64,000 nt of DNA from Antedon mediterranea (GCF_964355755.1 NC_092680.1:15787001-15851000); one strand, 5' to 3'. Positions 1 to 12,440 are shown, numbered from the stretch's first letter. Numbers and translations: made by a program. The notes: generated by a model not told the origin, from the letters alone.

Positions 1-1069
1 TTCAAGTCTTTCCTAGTAATTTTGAAAACAATTTAGACCTTTTCCAATTTAAATAACGCCACACGAACACGTTGAATTAAACATTTCATGCGCGTTTTTT
101 ATGAAAAAGCTTAAAAAATCGTCAAAATTTTGTCTTTTTTTAAACAGTCATAGTTTCTAAAGTAAACCGTGAACCGTTTATTTTTATTACAAAATCTAGA
201 AGTTGATGAGTTGTAGATATCGGATCATGCATCGATAAGGCTAAAAAAACATTGTGACGTCATCGTATGGCCACACGAATGTAAAATATAGGATTTTTGT
301 CTCTTTCGTTATTGCTCATCACATTCAATGGAGCGCATCACGCTTATCTGTTTTCCTTTTTCTCCTACATTTATTTATACATTGTGTAGGTCAATCAACT
401 TTCTTTAGCATGAGATAAAAATATTTTAATTTTTATGACGTCATCATGCCTAAAAATTTTAATTACGTGGGTCATTAATTTCATCTTTACAGTAAATTTT
501 ATTCTGTAATAGCTCGTAAGAATAAAATGTGATAATCACGATTAAAACGTTTTCTGGAAGCAATTGGATTGTAGATACGAATTCATGTAAACATTTTGCC
601 AATCGGATGTTGTGACGTCATCATATGGCCAGTTGAATAAAAAAAGTTGTATTTTTATATTTTGCGTAATAGTTCATCACATTTAAAAGGGTGCGCATCT
701 ATATTTTACGTATTCAAATTTCTTCTACACGTTAATATGTTGTTCCTAAGATAATTTCCTTCTGAAATTGCTATCTAAGTGTTTCATTTTGATACCGTCG
801 CCATGTTAAAAATTGGAATAAATGGCGGGTCCCGTAATTTCACCTATTCTACACTGTATGTAATATGTATACAGATTATACTGTTTGCATGTATATACTA
901 TATGACACAAAATTGACAGAATTCAGCACTAACAGCATATCATATTCTTCAGTTCTTGTCATAATGCCATAATCTTTATCTGTGTGCAATATTCCAACGT
1001 ATGACGTGCACGTGGCGTTTGTCGTGGTGCGGATAACTAACTCGTCAAAGTGACGAGTTTCATGTCTAG
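1..1069 (+). mobile_element. Helitron-like copy 1, short type, 5' part cut by window edge
   Basis: This is the 3' two-thirds of a short-type unit, matching 3400-4465 and 6797-7859. It carries TGACGTCA palindromes at 254, 436 and 613. The terminal hairpin is at 1039-1059, followed by CTAG at 1066-1069. The stretch 480-1030 is almost identical in short and long types, while 1-470 is clearly diverged from its long-type counterpart at 1870-2370. Confidence 0.6.
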
Positions 1070-2941
1070 TTAGTTATCCGCTTAGTAGCGGATAACTGCT
1101 TGTAATCGTCCTGTTACTTTTTTTTTTTTTTTTCTTATTTCTTTCTCCCTCATTTTTGTGTCTCGCGTATCTCAAAAACTTGTAAACATAACATTTCATT
1201 ACTTTGTCAACATATGGGCATTTACGTGAAGTTGTGCACCTCCTATTTTTTAATGACGTCAGAGTTGCGGAACGTGACTTACGTGCGATTTTATGATTTT
1301 TTATGATTGATCATAGACTAAAAACCAAGCATAAATTTGTTTTGACACTTTGTGAAAATTTAAGTCATATCAAGGGAAAACTTTTTGTGGATTAAAAATG
1401 GCATGTTTTACAAGACGTTACGCGCGCACGCGCATTTCTCCTCTATTTTTGTGTCTCGCGTATCTAAAAAACGTGTAAACATAACATTTCATAACTTTGT
1501 CAACATATGGGCATTCACGTGAAGTTGTGCACCTCCTATTGTGAATGACGTCAGAAATGCGCAACGTGACTTACGCACAATTTTATGAATTTCGCGTATT
1601 TAACATAGATTTAAAACCATAGAACAATTTAAATTGAAACTTAGCAAAAGTTTAATTTATATCATGCGCTAACTTTCTGTGGATAAACAATTGCGTGTTG
1701 TACACAAAGTTACGCGCGCACGCTAATTTAAAATTCAAAATGCAAAAAATCAATTTCTAATCAACTTTCTACGTGTTTCATGTCATTTTAAGCATGTAAA
1801 AAATTCCCACGCGCGCGCTTTTTTTTACGCGCGCGGTGCGAACGTAGCGTTGAAAACCATTTTTCTCTCGTGATTTATGTTTTCAAGCCTTTTATAGTAA
1901 TTTTACCAACTTTGAAACAATTTCGACTTCAAATTACGTCATACGGGCACGTCGAATTGGATAATTTATGTGCGTTTTTTAGGAAAAAGTTCAAACATTT
2001 GTCAAAATTATACCTTTTTTTAAACAATCATAGATTCTAAACTACGAGGTGAACTTTGTTTAAATTACATATCCAGGAAGATGATAAGTTGTAGATAAGG
2101 AATCATGCATTGATATGGCAAACCGGACATTGTGACGTCATCGTATGGCCACGCGAATATAAAATATAGGATTTTTGTATCTTTCGTCATAGCGCATCTC
2201 ATTTAATAGAGCGCCTCTCCACTTATCCGTATTCCATTTTAACCCAGATTTTGAAATTTTCTAGGTCAATCAACTATCTTACGTAAGAGTAAACATTTTT
2301 TTATTTTTATGACGTCATAATGTCTAAAAATATAAATAACGTGGGTCACTTATATTTATCTTTACAGTAAATTTTAATCTGTTATAGCTCATCAGAATAA
2401 AATGTGATAATCACGATTAAAACGTTTTCTGGAAGCTATTGGATTGTAGATACGAATTCATGTAAACATTTTGCCAATCGGATGTTGGGACGTCATCATA
2501 TGGCCAGTTGAATAAAAAAAGACGTATTTTCATATTTTGCGTAATAGTTCATCACATTTAAAAGGGTGCGCATCTATATTTTACGTATTCAAATTTCTTC
2601 TACACGTTAATATGTTGTTCCTGAGATAATTTCCTTCTGAAATTGCTATCTAAGTGTTTCATTTTGATACCGTCGCCATGTTAAAAATTGGAATAAATGG
2701 CGGGTCCCGTAATTTCACCTATTCTACACTGTATGTAATATGTATACAGATTATACTGTTTGCATGTATATACTATATGACACAAAATTGACAGAATTCA
2801 GCACTAACAGCATATCATATTCTTCAGTTCAGGTCATAATGCCTTAATATTTTTCTGTGTGCAATATTCTAACGTATGACGTGCGCGTGGCGTTTGTCGA
2901 GCGGATAACTAACTCGTCAAAGTGACGAGTTTCATGTCTAG
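1070..2941 (+). mobile_element. Helitron-like copy 2, long type (1872 bp)
   Basis: The unit begins just after a CTAG and ends at the CTAG of 2938-2941. Compared with the short type it carries a T-rich leader (T tract at about 1119-1134) and a duplicated 5' module: the segment around 1147-1430 recurs, diverged, at 1438-1740. A second hairpin (GTTATCCGC / GCGGATAAC, 1073-1096) sits directly after the upstream CTAG and can also pair with the sequence before the terminal hairpin. Confidence 0.6.
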
Positions 2942-4465
2942 TTCTTCTTTCCATCCTTCCTTTTTGTGGATCGCGTTTCTCTAAAATGTGTAAACATAAC
3001 ATTTCATAACTTTGACAACATATGGGCATTTACGTGAAGTTGTGCACCTCCTATTTTTGAATGACGTCATAGTTGCGCAACGTGACTTACGCGCAATTTT
3101 ATGAATTTCAATGATTGATCATAGATTAAAAACCAAAAGTCATTTAGTATTGACACTTTGACAAAATTTAAGTCATATCAGGGGCAAACTTTCTACGGAT
3201 TAAAAATGGCATGTTTCACAAGAAGTTACGCGCGCACGCGCATTTAAAATTTTAAAATGCGCAAAATTAATTTCTAATCAACTTTTTATGCGTTTCTTGT
3301 CATTTTGAGCATGTCAAAAATTCCCACGGGCGCGCAATTTTTTACGCACGCGGTGCGCACGTAGCGTTAAAAACATATTTTTTTCTCTTGAATTATATTT
3401 TTCAAGCCTTTCCTAGTAATTTTGAAAACAATTTAGACCTTTTCCAATTTAAATAACGCCATACGAACACGTTGAATTAAACATTTCATGCGCGTTTTTT
3501 ATGAAAAAGCTTAAAAAATTGTCAAAATATTGTCTTTTTTTAAACAGTCATAGTTTCTAAAGTAAACCGTGAACCGTTTATTTTTATTACAAAATCTAGA
3601 AGTTGATGAGTTTTAGATATCGGATCATGCATCGATAAGGCAAAAAAAACATTGTGACGTCATCGTATGGCCACACGAATGTAAAATATAGGATTTTTGT
3701 CTCTTTCGTTATTGCACATCACATTCAATGGAGCGCATCACGCTTATCTGTATTCCTTTTTCTCCTACATTTATATATTGTGTAGGTCAATCAACTTTCT
3801 TTAGCATGAGATAAAAATATTTTAATTTTTATGACGTCATCATGCCTAAAAATTTTAATTACGTGGGTCATTAATTTCATCTTTACAGTAAATTTTATTC
3901 TGTAATAGCTCGTAAGAATAAAATGTGATAATCACGATTAAAACGTTTTCTGGAAGCTATTGGATTGTAGATACGAATTCATGTAAACATTTTGCCAATC
4001 GGATGTTGTGACGTCATCATATGGCCAGTTGAATAAAAAAAGTTGTATTTTCATATTTTGCGTAATAGTTCATCACATTTAAAAGGGTGCGCATCTATAT
4101 TTTACGTATTCAAATTTCTTCTACACGTTAATATATTATTCCTAAGATAATTTCCTTCTGAAATTGCTATCTAAGTGTTTCATTTTGATACCGTCGCCAT
4201 GTTAAAAATTGGAATAAATGGCGGGTCCCGTAATTTCACCTATTCTACACTGTATGTAATATGTATACAGATTATACTGTTTGCATGTATATACTATATG
4301 ACACAAAATTGACAGAATTCAGCACTAACAGCATATCATATTCTTCAGTTCTTGTCATAATGCCATAATCTTTATCTTTGTGCAATATTCCAACGTATGA
4401 CGTGCACGTGGCGTTTGTCGTGGTGCGGATAACTAACTCGTCAAAGTGACGAGTTTCATGTCTAG
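2942..4465 (+). mobile_element. Helitron-like copy 3, short type (1524 bp)
   Basis: This is a complete short-type unit. It starts TTCTTCTTTCC after the previous CTAG, giving a TC near the 5' end as expected for Helitrons. It ends with the hairpin and CTAG at 4462-4465. It has a single copy of the 5' module (2960-3245). Confidence 0.6.
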
Positions 4466-6337
4466 TTAGTTATCCGCTTAGTAGCGGATAACTGCTTGTA
4501 ATCGTCCTGTTACTTTTTTTTTTTTTTTTTCTTATTTCTTTCTCCCTCATTTTTGTGTCTCGCGTATCTCAAAAACTTGTAAACATAACATTTCATTACT
4601 TTGTCAACATATGGGCATTTACGTGAAGTTGTGCACCTCCTATTTTTGAATGACGTCAGAGTTGCGCAACGTGACTTACGTGCGATTTTATGATTTTTTA
4701 TGATTGATCATAGACTAAAAACCAAGCATAAATTTGTTTTGACACTTTGTGAAAATTTAAGTCATATCAAGGGAAAACTTTTTGTGGATTAAAAATGCCA
4801 TGTTTTACAAGACGTTACGCGCGCACGCGCATTTCTCTTCTATTTTTGTGTCTCGCGTATCTAAAAAACGTGTAAACATAACATTTTATAACTTTGTCAA
4901 CATATTGGCATTCACGTGAAGTTGTGCACCTCCTATTGTGAATAACGTCAGAAATGCGCAACGTGACTTACGCACAATTTTATGAATTTCGCGTATTTAA
5001 CATAGATTTAAAACCATATAACAATTTAAATTGAAACTTAGCAAAAGTTTAATTTATATCATGCGCTAACTTTCTGTGGATAAAAAATTGCGTGTTTTAC
5101 ACAAAGTTACGCGCGCACGCTAATTTAAAATTCAAAATGCGAAAAATCAATTTCTAATCAACTTTCTACGTGTTTCATGTCATTTTAAGCATGTAAAAAA
5201 TTCCCACACGCGCGCTTTTTTTTACGCGAGCGGTGCGAACGTAGCGTTGAAAACCATTTTTCTCTCGTGATTTATGTTTTCAAGCCTTTTATAGTAATTT
5301 TTCCAACTTTGAAACAATTTCGACTTCAAATTACGTCATACGGGCACGTCGAATTGGATAATTTATGTGCGTTTTTGAGGAAAAAGTTCAAACATTTGTC
5401 AAAATTATACCTTTTTTTAAACAATCATAGATTCTAAACTACGAGGTGAACTTTGTTTAAATTACATATCCAGGAAGATGATAAGTTGTAGATAAGGAAT
5501 CATGCATTGATATGGCAAACCGGACATTGTGACGTCATCGTATGGCCACGCGAATATAAAATATAAGATTATTGTATCTTTCGTCATAGCGCATCTCATT
5601 TAATAGAGCGCCTCTCCACTTATCCGTATTCCATTTTAACCCAAATTTTGAAATTTTCTAGGTCAATCAACTATCTTACGCAAGAGTAAACATTTTTTTA
5701 TTTTTATGACGTCATAATGTCTAAAAATATAAATAACGTGGGTCACTTATATTTATCTTTACAGTAAATTTTAATCTGTTATAGCTCATCAGAATAAAAT
5801 GTGATAATCACGATTAAAACGTTTTCTGGAAGCTATTGGATTGTAGATACGAATTCATGTAAACATTTTGCCAATCGGATGTTGGGACGTCATCATATGG
5901 CCAGTTGAATAAAAAAAGACGTATTTTCATATTTTGCGTAATAGTTCATCACATTAAAAAGGGTGCGCATCTATATTTTACGTATTCAAATTTCTTCTAC
6001 ACGTTAATATGTTGTTCCTGAGATAATTTCCTTCAGAAATTGCTATCTAAGTGTTTCATTTTGATACCGGCGCCATGTTAAAAATTGGAATAATTGGCGG
6101 ATCCCGTAATTTCACCTATTCTACACTGTATGTAATATGTATACAGAAATACTGTTTGCATGTATATACTATATGACACAAAATTGACAGAATTCAGCAC
6201 TAACAGCATATCATATTCTTCAATTCAGGTCATAATGCCTTAATATTTTTCTGTGTGCAATATTCTAACGTATGACGTGCGCGTGGCGTTTGTCGAGCGG
6301 ATAACTAACTCGTCAAAGTGACGAGTTTCATGTCTAG
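4466..6337 (+). mobile_element. Helitron-like copy 4, long type (1872 bp)
   Basis: Near-identical to the unit at 1070-2941 and exactly the same length, including the T tract, the duplicated 5' module and the altered palindrome (GGGACGTCA) at about 5885. Terminal CTAG at 6334-6337. Confidence 0.6.
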
Positions 6338-7859
6338 TTCTTCTTTCCATCCTTCCTTTTTGTGGATCGCGTTTCTCTAAAATGTGTAAACATAACATTT
6401 CATAACTTTGACAACATATGGGTATTTACGTGAAGTTGTGCACCTCCTATTTTTGAATGACGTCATAGTTGCGCAACGTAACTTACGCGCAATTTTATGA
6501 ATTTCAATGATTGATCATAGATTAAAAACTAAAAGTCATTTAGTATTGACACTTTGACAAAATTTAAGTCATATCAGGGGCAAACTTTCTACGGATTAAA
6601 AATGGCATGTTTCACAAGAAGTTACGCGCGCACGCGCATTTAAAATTTCAAAATGCGCAAAATTAATTTCTAATCAACTTTTTATGCGTTTCTTGTCATT
6701 TTGAGCATGTCAAAAATTCCCACGGGCGCGCAATTTTTTACGCACGCGGTGCGCACGTAGCGTTAAAAACATATTTTTTTCCCTTGAATCATATTTTTCA
6801 AGCCTTTCCTAGTAATTTTGAAAACAATTTAGACCTTTTCCAATTTAAATAACGCCATACGAACACGTTGAATTAAACATTTCATGCGCGTTTTTTATGA
6901 AAAAGCTTAAAAAATCGTCAAAATTATGTCTTTTTTTAAACAGTCATAGTTTCTAAAGTAAACCGTGAACCGTTTATTTTTATTACAAAATCTAGAAGTT
7001 GATGAGTTGTAGATATCGGATCATGCATCGATAAGGCTAAAAAAACATTGTGACGTCATCGTATGGCCACACGAATGTAAAATATAGGATTTTTGTCTCT
7101 TTCGTTATTGCTCATCACATTCAATGGAGCGCATCACGCTTATCTGTATTCCTTTTTCTCCTACATTTATATATTGTGTAGGTCAATCAACTTTCTTTAG
7201 CATGAGATAAAAATATTTTAATTTTTATGACGTCATCATGCCAAAAAATTTTAATTACGTGGGTCATTAATTTCATCTTTACAGTAAATTTTAATCTGTA
7301 ATAGCTCGTAAGAATAAAATGTGATAATCACGATTAAAACGTTTTATGGAAGCTATTGGATTGTAGATACGAATTCATGTAAACATTTTGCCAATCGGAT
7401 GTTGTGACGTCATCATATGGCCAGTTGAATAAAAAAAGTCGTATTTTCATATTTTGCGTAATAGTTCATCACATTTAAAAGGGTGCGCATCTATATTTTA
7501 CGTATTCAAATTTCTTCTACACGTTAATATGTTGTTCCTGAGATAATTTCCTTCTGAAATTGCTATCTAAGTGTTTCATTTTGATACCGTCGCCATGTTA
7601 AAAATTGGAATAAATGGCGGGTCCCGTAATTTCACCTATTCTACACTGCATGTAATATGTATACAGATTATACTGTTTGCATGTATACTATATGACACAA
7701 AATTGACAGAATTCAGCACTAACAGCATATCATATTCTTCAGTTCTTGTCATAATGCCATAATCTTTACCTGTGTGCAATATTCCAACGTAAGACGTGCA
7801 CGTGGCGTTTGTCGTGGTGCGGATAACTAACTCGTCAAAGTGACGAGTTTCATGTCTAG
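6338..7859 (+). mobile_element. Helitron-like copy 5, short type, right end of array
   Basis: Short-type unit matching 2942-4465 with small indels. After CTAG (7856-7859) the sequence reads TTAATTTTAAC and no longer matches either unit type. This fixes the natural 3' end of the element and the array boundary. Confidence 0.6.
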
Positions 7860-8300
7860 TTAATTTTAACATTTCTCTCGTTCCATTTTACAATACTTTT
7901 AGTATTTACAAATTTTGTAGTGATTTTATTTATTTTTTCATATGGGAATAAGGGTATAATTAATTTGTAACTAATTAAAATCACAGAATTGACAATAATG
8001 ATTGTAGTACTTTATGTGTTATTTAGGTGAATCTTATTTACAATTATTATAATAGAAAGTAATTCAATGTAGGAAAGTTAAAAGATTTCATTAACTATAT
8101 TAAAATCAAAAGCCCGAAAGGGAAATAAATAAATTAAAAACAAAGTTTACAATATACATCAAATTATCCTTTATTATTGCACAACTGTAAAATTCATAAA
8201 ACAAACATATTAAATAATGTATCCTTATCGTAAAAATTAATATTGAAATGATTATAATTAGTCCATTGTAAATATAATTCAGCAATTGTATTGATCTGTC
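7860..8300. other. AT-rich spacer, likely 3' UTR side of the minus-strand gene
   Basis: Only AT-rich unique sequence is visible. On the minus strand it continues the reading frame interrupted by the hAT element at 8301-9633. If the element is removed, the frame runs DQYNC then stop at about 8284, and AATAAA-like signals follow (for example near 8170). Confidence 0.4.
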
Positions 8301-9633
8301 CAGGGGCGCAGCCAGTGGGGGGGTCACGGGGGTCCTGACCCCCCCTTTTTTTTAGAAAAAATAAATAAAAACATGAGACAACAATACAGATCAAATCATC
8401 CTGGAGATACTGTGGAAGATTACTACCGAGCAGTATTACCAAATCAACTTCTTGATCCATTTACAAACCGAGTTAAAAACCCGTTTTTCTGCCGATAACA
8501 GGCCATGCTTTAAAATATTTGGCGTAGCACCCGAGTCTATCGTGAAGTGTAATGTTGAAGAAGTCTTCAAGGAACTTGAATTTGGTACGATGATCTGCCA
8601 AGACACGAACATCTTCATTCCGAGCTTCAGTGATGGAAGCGACTGTGTAAAATTAGCGGATCCAGATGTGTTCCCGAATGTGCGTGCACTTCTTCTAATC
8701 GCGTAGGCCTATGCCCGTAACGTCTGCTGAAGCTGAGCGGAGTTTTTCGACGTTGTGGAGAACGAAAACCTGTTTGCGAAATCACATGTCTTATGAGCAG
8801 CTTTCGGGACTGTGCCTCATGAACATACACTTTAACATGAACATTAATACAGAGAATGTCATTCGCGAATTCTGTCTCCAAGCCAAGAAGAATGTTCCAA
8901 ACTTATGTGTTTAAAGATGCATCACGCGATGTCTAGAGCGCCGTTATAGTAACTAACGTAAAATGTATGATAATAATTTAGAAGTTAGTTATTACAATTA
9001 TGTATAAGCTATCACCTACTGTATACTATACATTCGAACAAAATAGGTATAATTTTTAACAAAATATTGTACGTACTGGGTATGATAAGCGTCTCACATA
9101 CACACGGAGCCAAGATAGCTTCTTGGACTTGCACAGTGTATGAACTCTAAACTTACGGTTCTCATTTAATAATATCACTCCATGCTATCATTCTAATTTC
9201 TTTTTTCAAACTTTTGTAACTCTACGTTCATTTCATGCAACTTTTTTATTGGTGAAAAGGGAGGAATTCAAATAATTCCTCCTCTGAGTTTACAGCCTCT
9301 CTACACAAATCAACAAACAAGCAAGAAAAAAAGTGTTTGTCTGTGGCAGCCTGGAATATAAAAATGTTCTGTAATGAAAATGAGAGTTGTTTTTTGTTTT
9401 CTTTGTTTCAGTTTATTAGTGTTAACATTGTCATATTTGTGTGTGCGTAAACCGATTCAAATGATCTAGATTGCGCTAGACCGCCAAAGCTTCCAGGGGG
9501 CTTCGCCCCCTGGACCCCGACCGGGGGCCCTTGGCGGCCCCCTGGCCCCCAGCCCATGGTTGCTCGCTTCGCTCGCAAAATACTCACATATTTGGTTGAC
9601 CCCCCCTTTAATTCTTTGTTGGCTGCGCCCCTG
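8301..9633 (+). mobile_element. Decayed hAT transposon with 14-bp terminal inverted repeats
   Basis: The ends are CAGGGGCGCAGCCA (8301-8314) and its exact reverse complement (9620-9633). The element encodes a remnant of a hAT-family transposase C-terminus on the plus strand. CTGTC is directly repeated on both sides (8296-8300 and 9634-9638). This is shorter than the 8-bp duplication usual for hAT elements, so the target-site call is uncertain. The element lies inside the last coding exon of a minus-strand gene. A CG-rich segment (9490-9600) with runs of C and G forms its right arm. Confidence 0.75.
8370..8914 (+). pseudogene. hAT transposase fragment (hATC dimerisation region), frameshifted
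   Basis: The conceptual translation starts with a DTVEDYYRAVLPNQLLDPF-like segment (about 8410-8460) and continues through 8452-8703. It then shifts frame at GTAGGCCTATG (about 8702-8712) into 8711-8914. The second part carries PVTSAEAERSFSTL, the hallmark of the hAT C-terminal dimerisation domain. The order and spacing resemble the transposases related to P52rIPK/ZMYM-type proteins. The N-terminal zinc finger and most of the catalytic core are missing, so it cannot be active. Confidence 0.75.
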
Positions 9634-9765
9634 CTGTCGTAGCATCATGATCGGTTAAGTTTGGATCATCATCTGCTGTCATGTCAGCCAGTGATGTCAT
9701 GTCAACTACTATTGGTCGGCAATTTGTTTCCTCATCATTGTCGACGTCTTGTAGCTCGTGTTGGT
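9608..9765 (-). CDS. Terminal coding exon of unidentified gene, its stop supplied by a hAT insertion
   Basis: The acceptor is TTTAATGTTTAG at 9766. The exon reads in phase 1, so that G from the upstream exon plus AC makes Asp, and continues QHELQDVDNDEETN, then an acidic stretch ending TDHDATT. At 9633 it enters the hAT terminal repeat, adds AGAQPTKN and stops at 9608-9610. Without the transposon the frame would run into DQYNC and stop at about 8284. The product is rich in Asp and Glu and I do not recognise it. The matching splice phase with 9879-10059 is the main evidence that this is a real gene. Confidence 0.6.
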
Positions 9766-9878
9766 CTAAACATTAAAATGAATGAATATTTTTAGTACTC
9801 GTGAGGCCCAACTAATAGGGAAGAATTTTTAAAGCATAGACAAACAAATCAGCTTTTTAAAAATAAAAATAAACTTAC

Positions 9879-10059
9879 CTGGATTAATATTTGATGATTT
9901 CATAGCAGCCTTAGCTGCTAATCTCTGGGCGATAGCTCTCTGCCTTATCCAGGCATCTGGTACTCCATTGCTAGGGTCTGTAGGTCCCATGTCTATCCAG
10001 TCATAGTCACTTTTCACTCCATACTTATAAAATGCTTCATCCATTTCGTCATTTTGTTC
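9879..10059 (-). CDS. Internal coding exon of the same unidentified gene
   Basis: The donor is perfect (CAG|GTAAGT, 9873-9878) and the acceptor TCATCCAG lies at 10060, after a T-rich stretch. The exon is 181 nt, entering in phase 0 and leaving in phase 1. It encodes EQNDEMDEAFYKYG, then DYDWIDMGPTDPSNGVPDAW, then an Ala/Arg-rich segment ending SSNINP. The phase-1 exit joins exactly to the exon at 9608-9765. No family is recognised; the polar charged composition fits a soluble intracellular protein. Confidence 0.6.
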
Positions 10060-10190
10060 CTGGATGATTTTGCAGAGCAAAAACAAATTGGATTAGTGAT
10101 ATGTTATAATATAGATTTCTCATTGTTAACAAAATATAACAGTATAGGAAATCGGTGGTTAGGAGGCTTAAATGAAAAGTCATATTGTAC

Positions 10191-10427
10191 CTTTCCTCTG
10201 ATCTTTCTCTACTGTATCCGTGTAGGCTGTTGCAGTTGGCTGCTGTGCTTTAGTTTGCTGCTGTGCTTCATTGTTATTAACGGTGGCAAGATTTTCCAGC
10301 ACTAGCTTGGTCAAAACATCCTCAACAAGACTTGTTGCCAGATTGTCAAGCTCGACATCCTCATCAGAGGTGGAGGATTCAGTTGACTGTTGTGCTTCAG
10401 TTGACTGTTGTGCTTCAGTTGCCTTGT
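10191..10427 (-). CDS. Probable exon of the same gene, Gln/Thr repeats
   Basis: The acceptor CTATAG lies at 10428 and the donor AAAG|GTACAA at 10189-10190. It reads in phase 1 as KATEAQQSTEAQQSTESST, then an acidic helix-like stretch and EAQQQTKAQQPTATA. The phase-1 exit does not fit the phase-0 entry of 9879-10059. A weaker donor ACA|GTAGAG (10211-10212) would end in phase 0 and repair this, so either the donor or the connection is uncertain. The EAQQST repeats are low complexity. Confidence 0.45.
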
Positions 10428-10878
10428 CTATAGATATTATTTTTGATAATTATTACAATTACTTTGAAAATGTCAAAAATTATAATCAATTATTAGACAA
10501 TTCTTTTATGATTATGATAACAAAAAATGAATGTTTATTTTTTTAAATTTAAATAATCGTTATTCATCATCAAATTCTTCATCTAAAAACAAGAAAATGA
10601 AATTAAGATATGAGATGAAAAGGAAACAGAAAAAGATGAGCTATATATTTTGTCACTCAACTGCGAAATATAAAAGAGAAGAGAATCTAACCAAGTAAAA
10701 AAAACAAAAGATGAAAGATTGATTGGTCTATTTAACGAGGTGGACTGAGGTGGGTGTTGGGGGAGAGGTTGGCTTTAGGTACACATGCTCCACCTGTGCT
10801 TAAACTACTTTTGGATATCTATTATGCTAGTGGTAGGCCTATCAATTTGCTAGGAATGATGGTAGTGTATGTTATTAC

Positions 10879-11112
10879 TGTCAGTGTTGTTCTCATCTTG
10901 TTCTATGGCTTGACATTTTGCAACTGCAGTGGCTAGGACATCTTGCACAAATGTATCTGCACGCTGTTTTAGTTGCGCATCCTCATTGTTGGTGCTCTTG
11001 GCTGCAAGTTGCGATGTCTGGTAGGTGGACGTATCTGGTTTTAATGTCAATCGCAGATCTTTTGCGATTGTTAGTTGTAATGAGTCATTCAGGCCAGGAG
11101 CGAGTGAGTTGC
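10879..11112 (-). CDS. Duplicated phase 1-1 exon, intact copy
   Basis: The acceptor TTATCACAG lies at 11113 and the donor ACA|GTAATA at 10877-10878. The exon is 234 nt, symmetrical in phase 1, and open throughout: NSLAPGLNDSLQLTIAKDL, then a KPDTSTYQTSQLAAKS segment and an Ala/Gln-rich helix ending EQDENNTD. Its exit phase joins correctly to the exon at 10191-10427 (A + AC = Asn). Three further copies lie upstream at 11276-11512, 11883-12124 and 12596-12750. Family not recognised. Confidence 0.5.
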
Positions 11113-11275
11113 CTGTGATAACAGTTTTTTAAATTAATCTTTAATTCTACAGAGGTTGGCTTTAGGTAAACATGCTCCACCTTTAAGTGCTTAAACTACT
11201 TTTGGATATCTATTATGCTAGTGGTAGGGTAGGCCTATCAATTGGCTTAGGAATGATGGTAGTGTATGTTCTTAC

Positions 11276-11512
11276 GTCAGTGTTGTTCTCATCTTGCTCT
11301 ATGGCTTGACATTTTGCAACTGCAGTTGCTAGGACACCTTGAATGATGGTAGCTGCACGCTGTTTTAGTTGCACATCCTCATCATTGGTGCTCTTGGCTG
11401 CAAGTTGCGATGTCTGGTAGGTGAACGTATCTGGTTTTATGTCGATCGCAGATGTTTTGCGCTTGTTAGTATAGTTGTAATGAGTCATTCATGCCAGGAG
11501 TGAGTGAGTTGC
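11276..11512 (-). pseudogene. Second copy of the duplicated exon, frame altered by a 5-nt insertion
   Basis: Same splice borders as 10879-11112 (TTATCACAG acceptor, GTAAGA donor). It has a 5-nt insertion near 11470 that brings a stop into the ancestral frame. From an ATG at 11488 a frame is open through TSAIDIKPDTFTYQTSQ and VLATAVAKCQAIEQ to the donor. It might therefore act as an alternative first coding exon, but the donor would then be in phase 0, which does not match its neighbour. Most likely a decaying copy. Confidence 0.4.
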
Positions 11513-11670
11513 CTGTGATAAAAGTTTTTCAAATTAAGCTTGAATTCTACAGTAATAATATTCCAACAGCACAGCATTATATACTAACACATCTGTGGTG
11601 TTCTAAAGAAAATAGTAAATGATAGGCTATTATGCAAGGCTGGCCTACCTGCAGCGGGTGAAGATAATGA

Positions 11671-11777
11671 TTAATTATTTGAACCTCCATCTATTGGTCT
11701 ATAGGATTCATCTTCTTCATCTCCTGTTGCTGCTGCTACTACAGGGGCCGGGGGTCCTGCTGGTGGGACTGCTACAA
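11671..11777 (-). CDS. Possible alternative 3' coding exon
   Basis: A strong acceptor (TTTTGTTTTAG, 11778) leads in phase 1 into VAVPPAGPPAPVVAAATGDE, then EDESYRPIDGGSNN and TAA at 11671-11673. A donor-like CAG|GTAGGC follows at about 11647-11652, so this could also be an internal exon carrying a stop. It lies between copies 2 and 3 of the duplicated exon and uses the same entry phase. No family recognised. Confidence 0.3.
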
Positions 11778-11882
11778 CTAAAACAAAAGATACTACTATT
11801 AAACAATGCAGGGCCGTAGTTCTTCATGAGGAAGAAGAGGCGCTCGCCTCATCTCTGACAATTTCACAACCCAATTTCTTAC

Positions 11883-12124
11883 TGTCAGTGTTGTTCTCAT
11901 CTTGCTCTATGGCTTGACATTTTGCAACTGCAGTTGGTAGGACACCTTGAATGATGGTAGCTGCACGCTGTTTAGTTGCGCATCCTCATTGTTGGTGCTC
12001 TTTGGCTGCAAGTTGCGATGTCTGGTACTGTAGGTGGATGTATCTGGTTTTAATGTCAATCGCAGATGTTTTGCGATTGTTAGTTGTAATGAGTCATTCA
12101 GGCCAGCAGGAGTGAGTGAGTTGC
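11883..12124 (-). pseudogene. Third copy of the duplicated exon, several indels
   Basis: The borders are conserved (acceptor at 12125, donor ACA|GTAAGA at 11881-11882). The length is 242 nt, which is not compatible with the symmetrical 234-nt exon. Small insertions and a deletion break the frame. The intron flank beginning GAGGTTGGCTTTAGGTA is shared with the other copies. Confidence 0.5.
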
Positions 12125-12259
12125 CTGTGGTAAAATTTTTAAAAATTAATCCTTAATTCTACAGAGGTTGGCTTTAGGTAAACATTCTCCACCTTTGAGT
12201 GCTTAAAGTACTTTTGGATGTCTATTATGCTAGTGGTAGGCCTATGAATTGGCTTAGGA

Positions 12260-12432
12260 TAAGTAAGTAATATTTATTGCTTTCCAAATACAGTACAAAT
12301 ATATAAAACAGTATAATGTAAATGAAATAAAAAGAGAAACATTAAATATAAAAATACAAGACTAGACAAGAAAATAAGCATGGAAAGCAGGGGATGGCCC
12401 TTTAAGCCCAGAGGCTTGTTTCCAAAGGGGTC
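12260..12432 (-). mobile_element. Probable 3' end of a LINE, minus orientation
   Basis: On the minus strand the segment ends in an AATAAATATTACTTACTTA-type tail, after a stretch containing GGGCTTAAAGGGCCATCCCC. A polyadenylation signal followed by a short tandem tail is typical of LINE 3' ends. No reverse transcriptase is present. Confidence 0.4.
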
Positions 12433-12440
12433 CCCAGCCT

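Larger units (their letters stand above)
1..7859 (+). repeat. Head-to-tail array of Helitron-like elements, 3.396-kb higher-order period
   Basis: The same sequence returns at about 1, 3400 and 6797 with only a few mismatches per hundred bases. Inside each period are two related units, one of 1.52 kb and one of 1.87 kb. Every unit ends in the same signature: a 9-bp stem with a 3-nt loop (core CTCGTCA-aag-TGACGAG), about 10 nt, then CTAG. The CTAG ends lie at 1066-1069, 2938-2941, 4462-4465, 6334-6337 and 7856-7859. Homology stops exactly at the last CTAG, after which unrelated DNA begins. A hairpin followed by CTRR is the known 3' end of Helitrons. No Rep/helicase coding is visible, so these are non-autonomous copies. 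The left end lies outside the window. Confidence 0.7.
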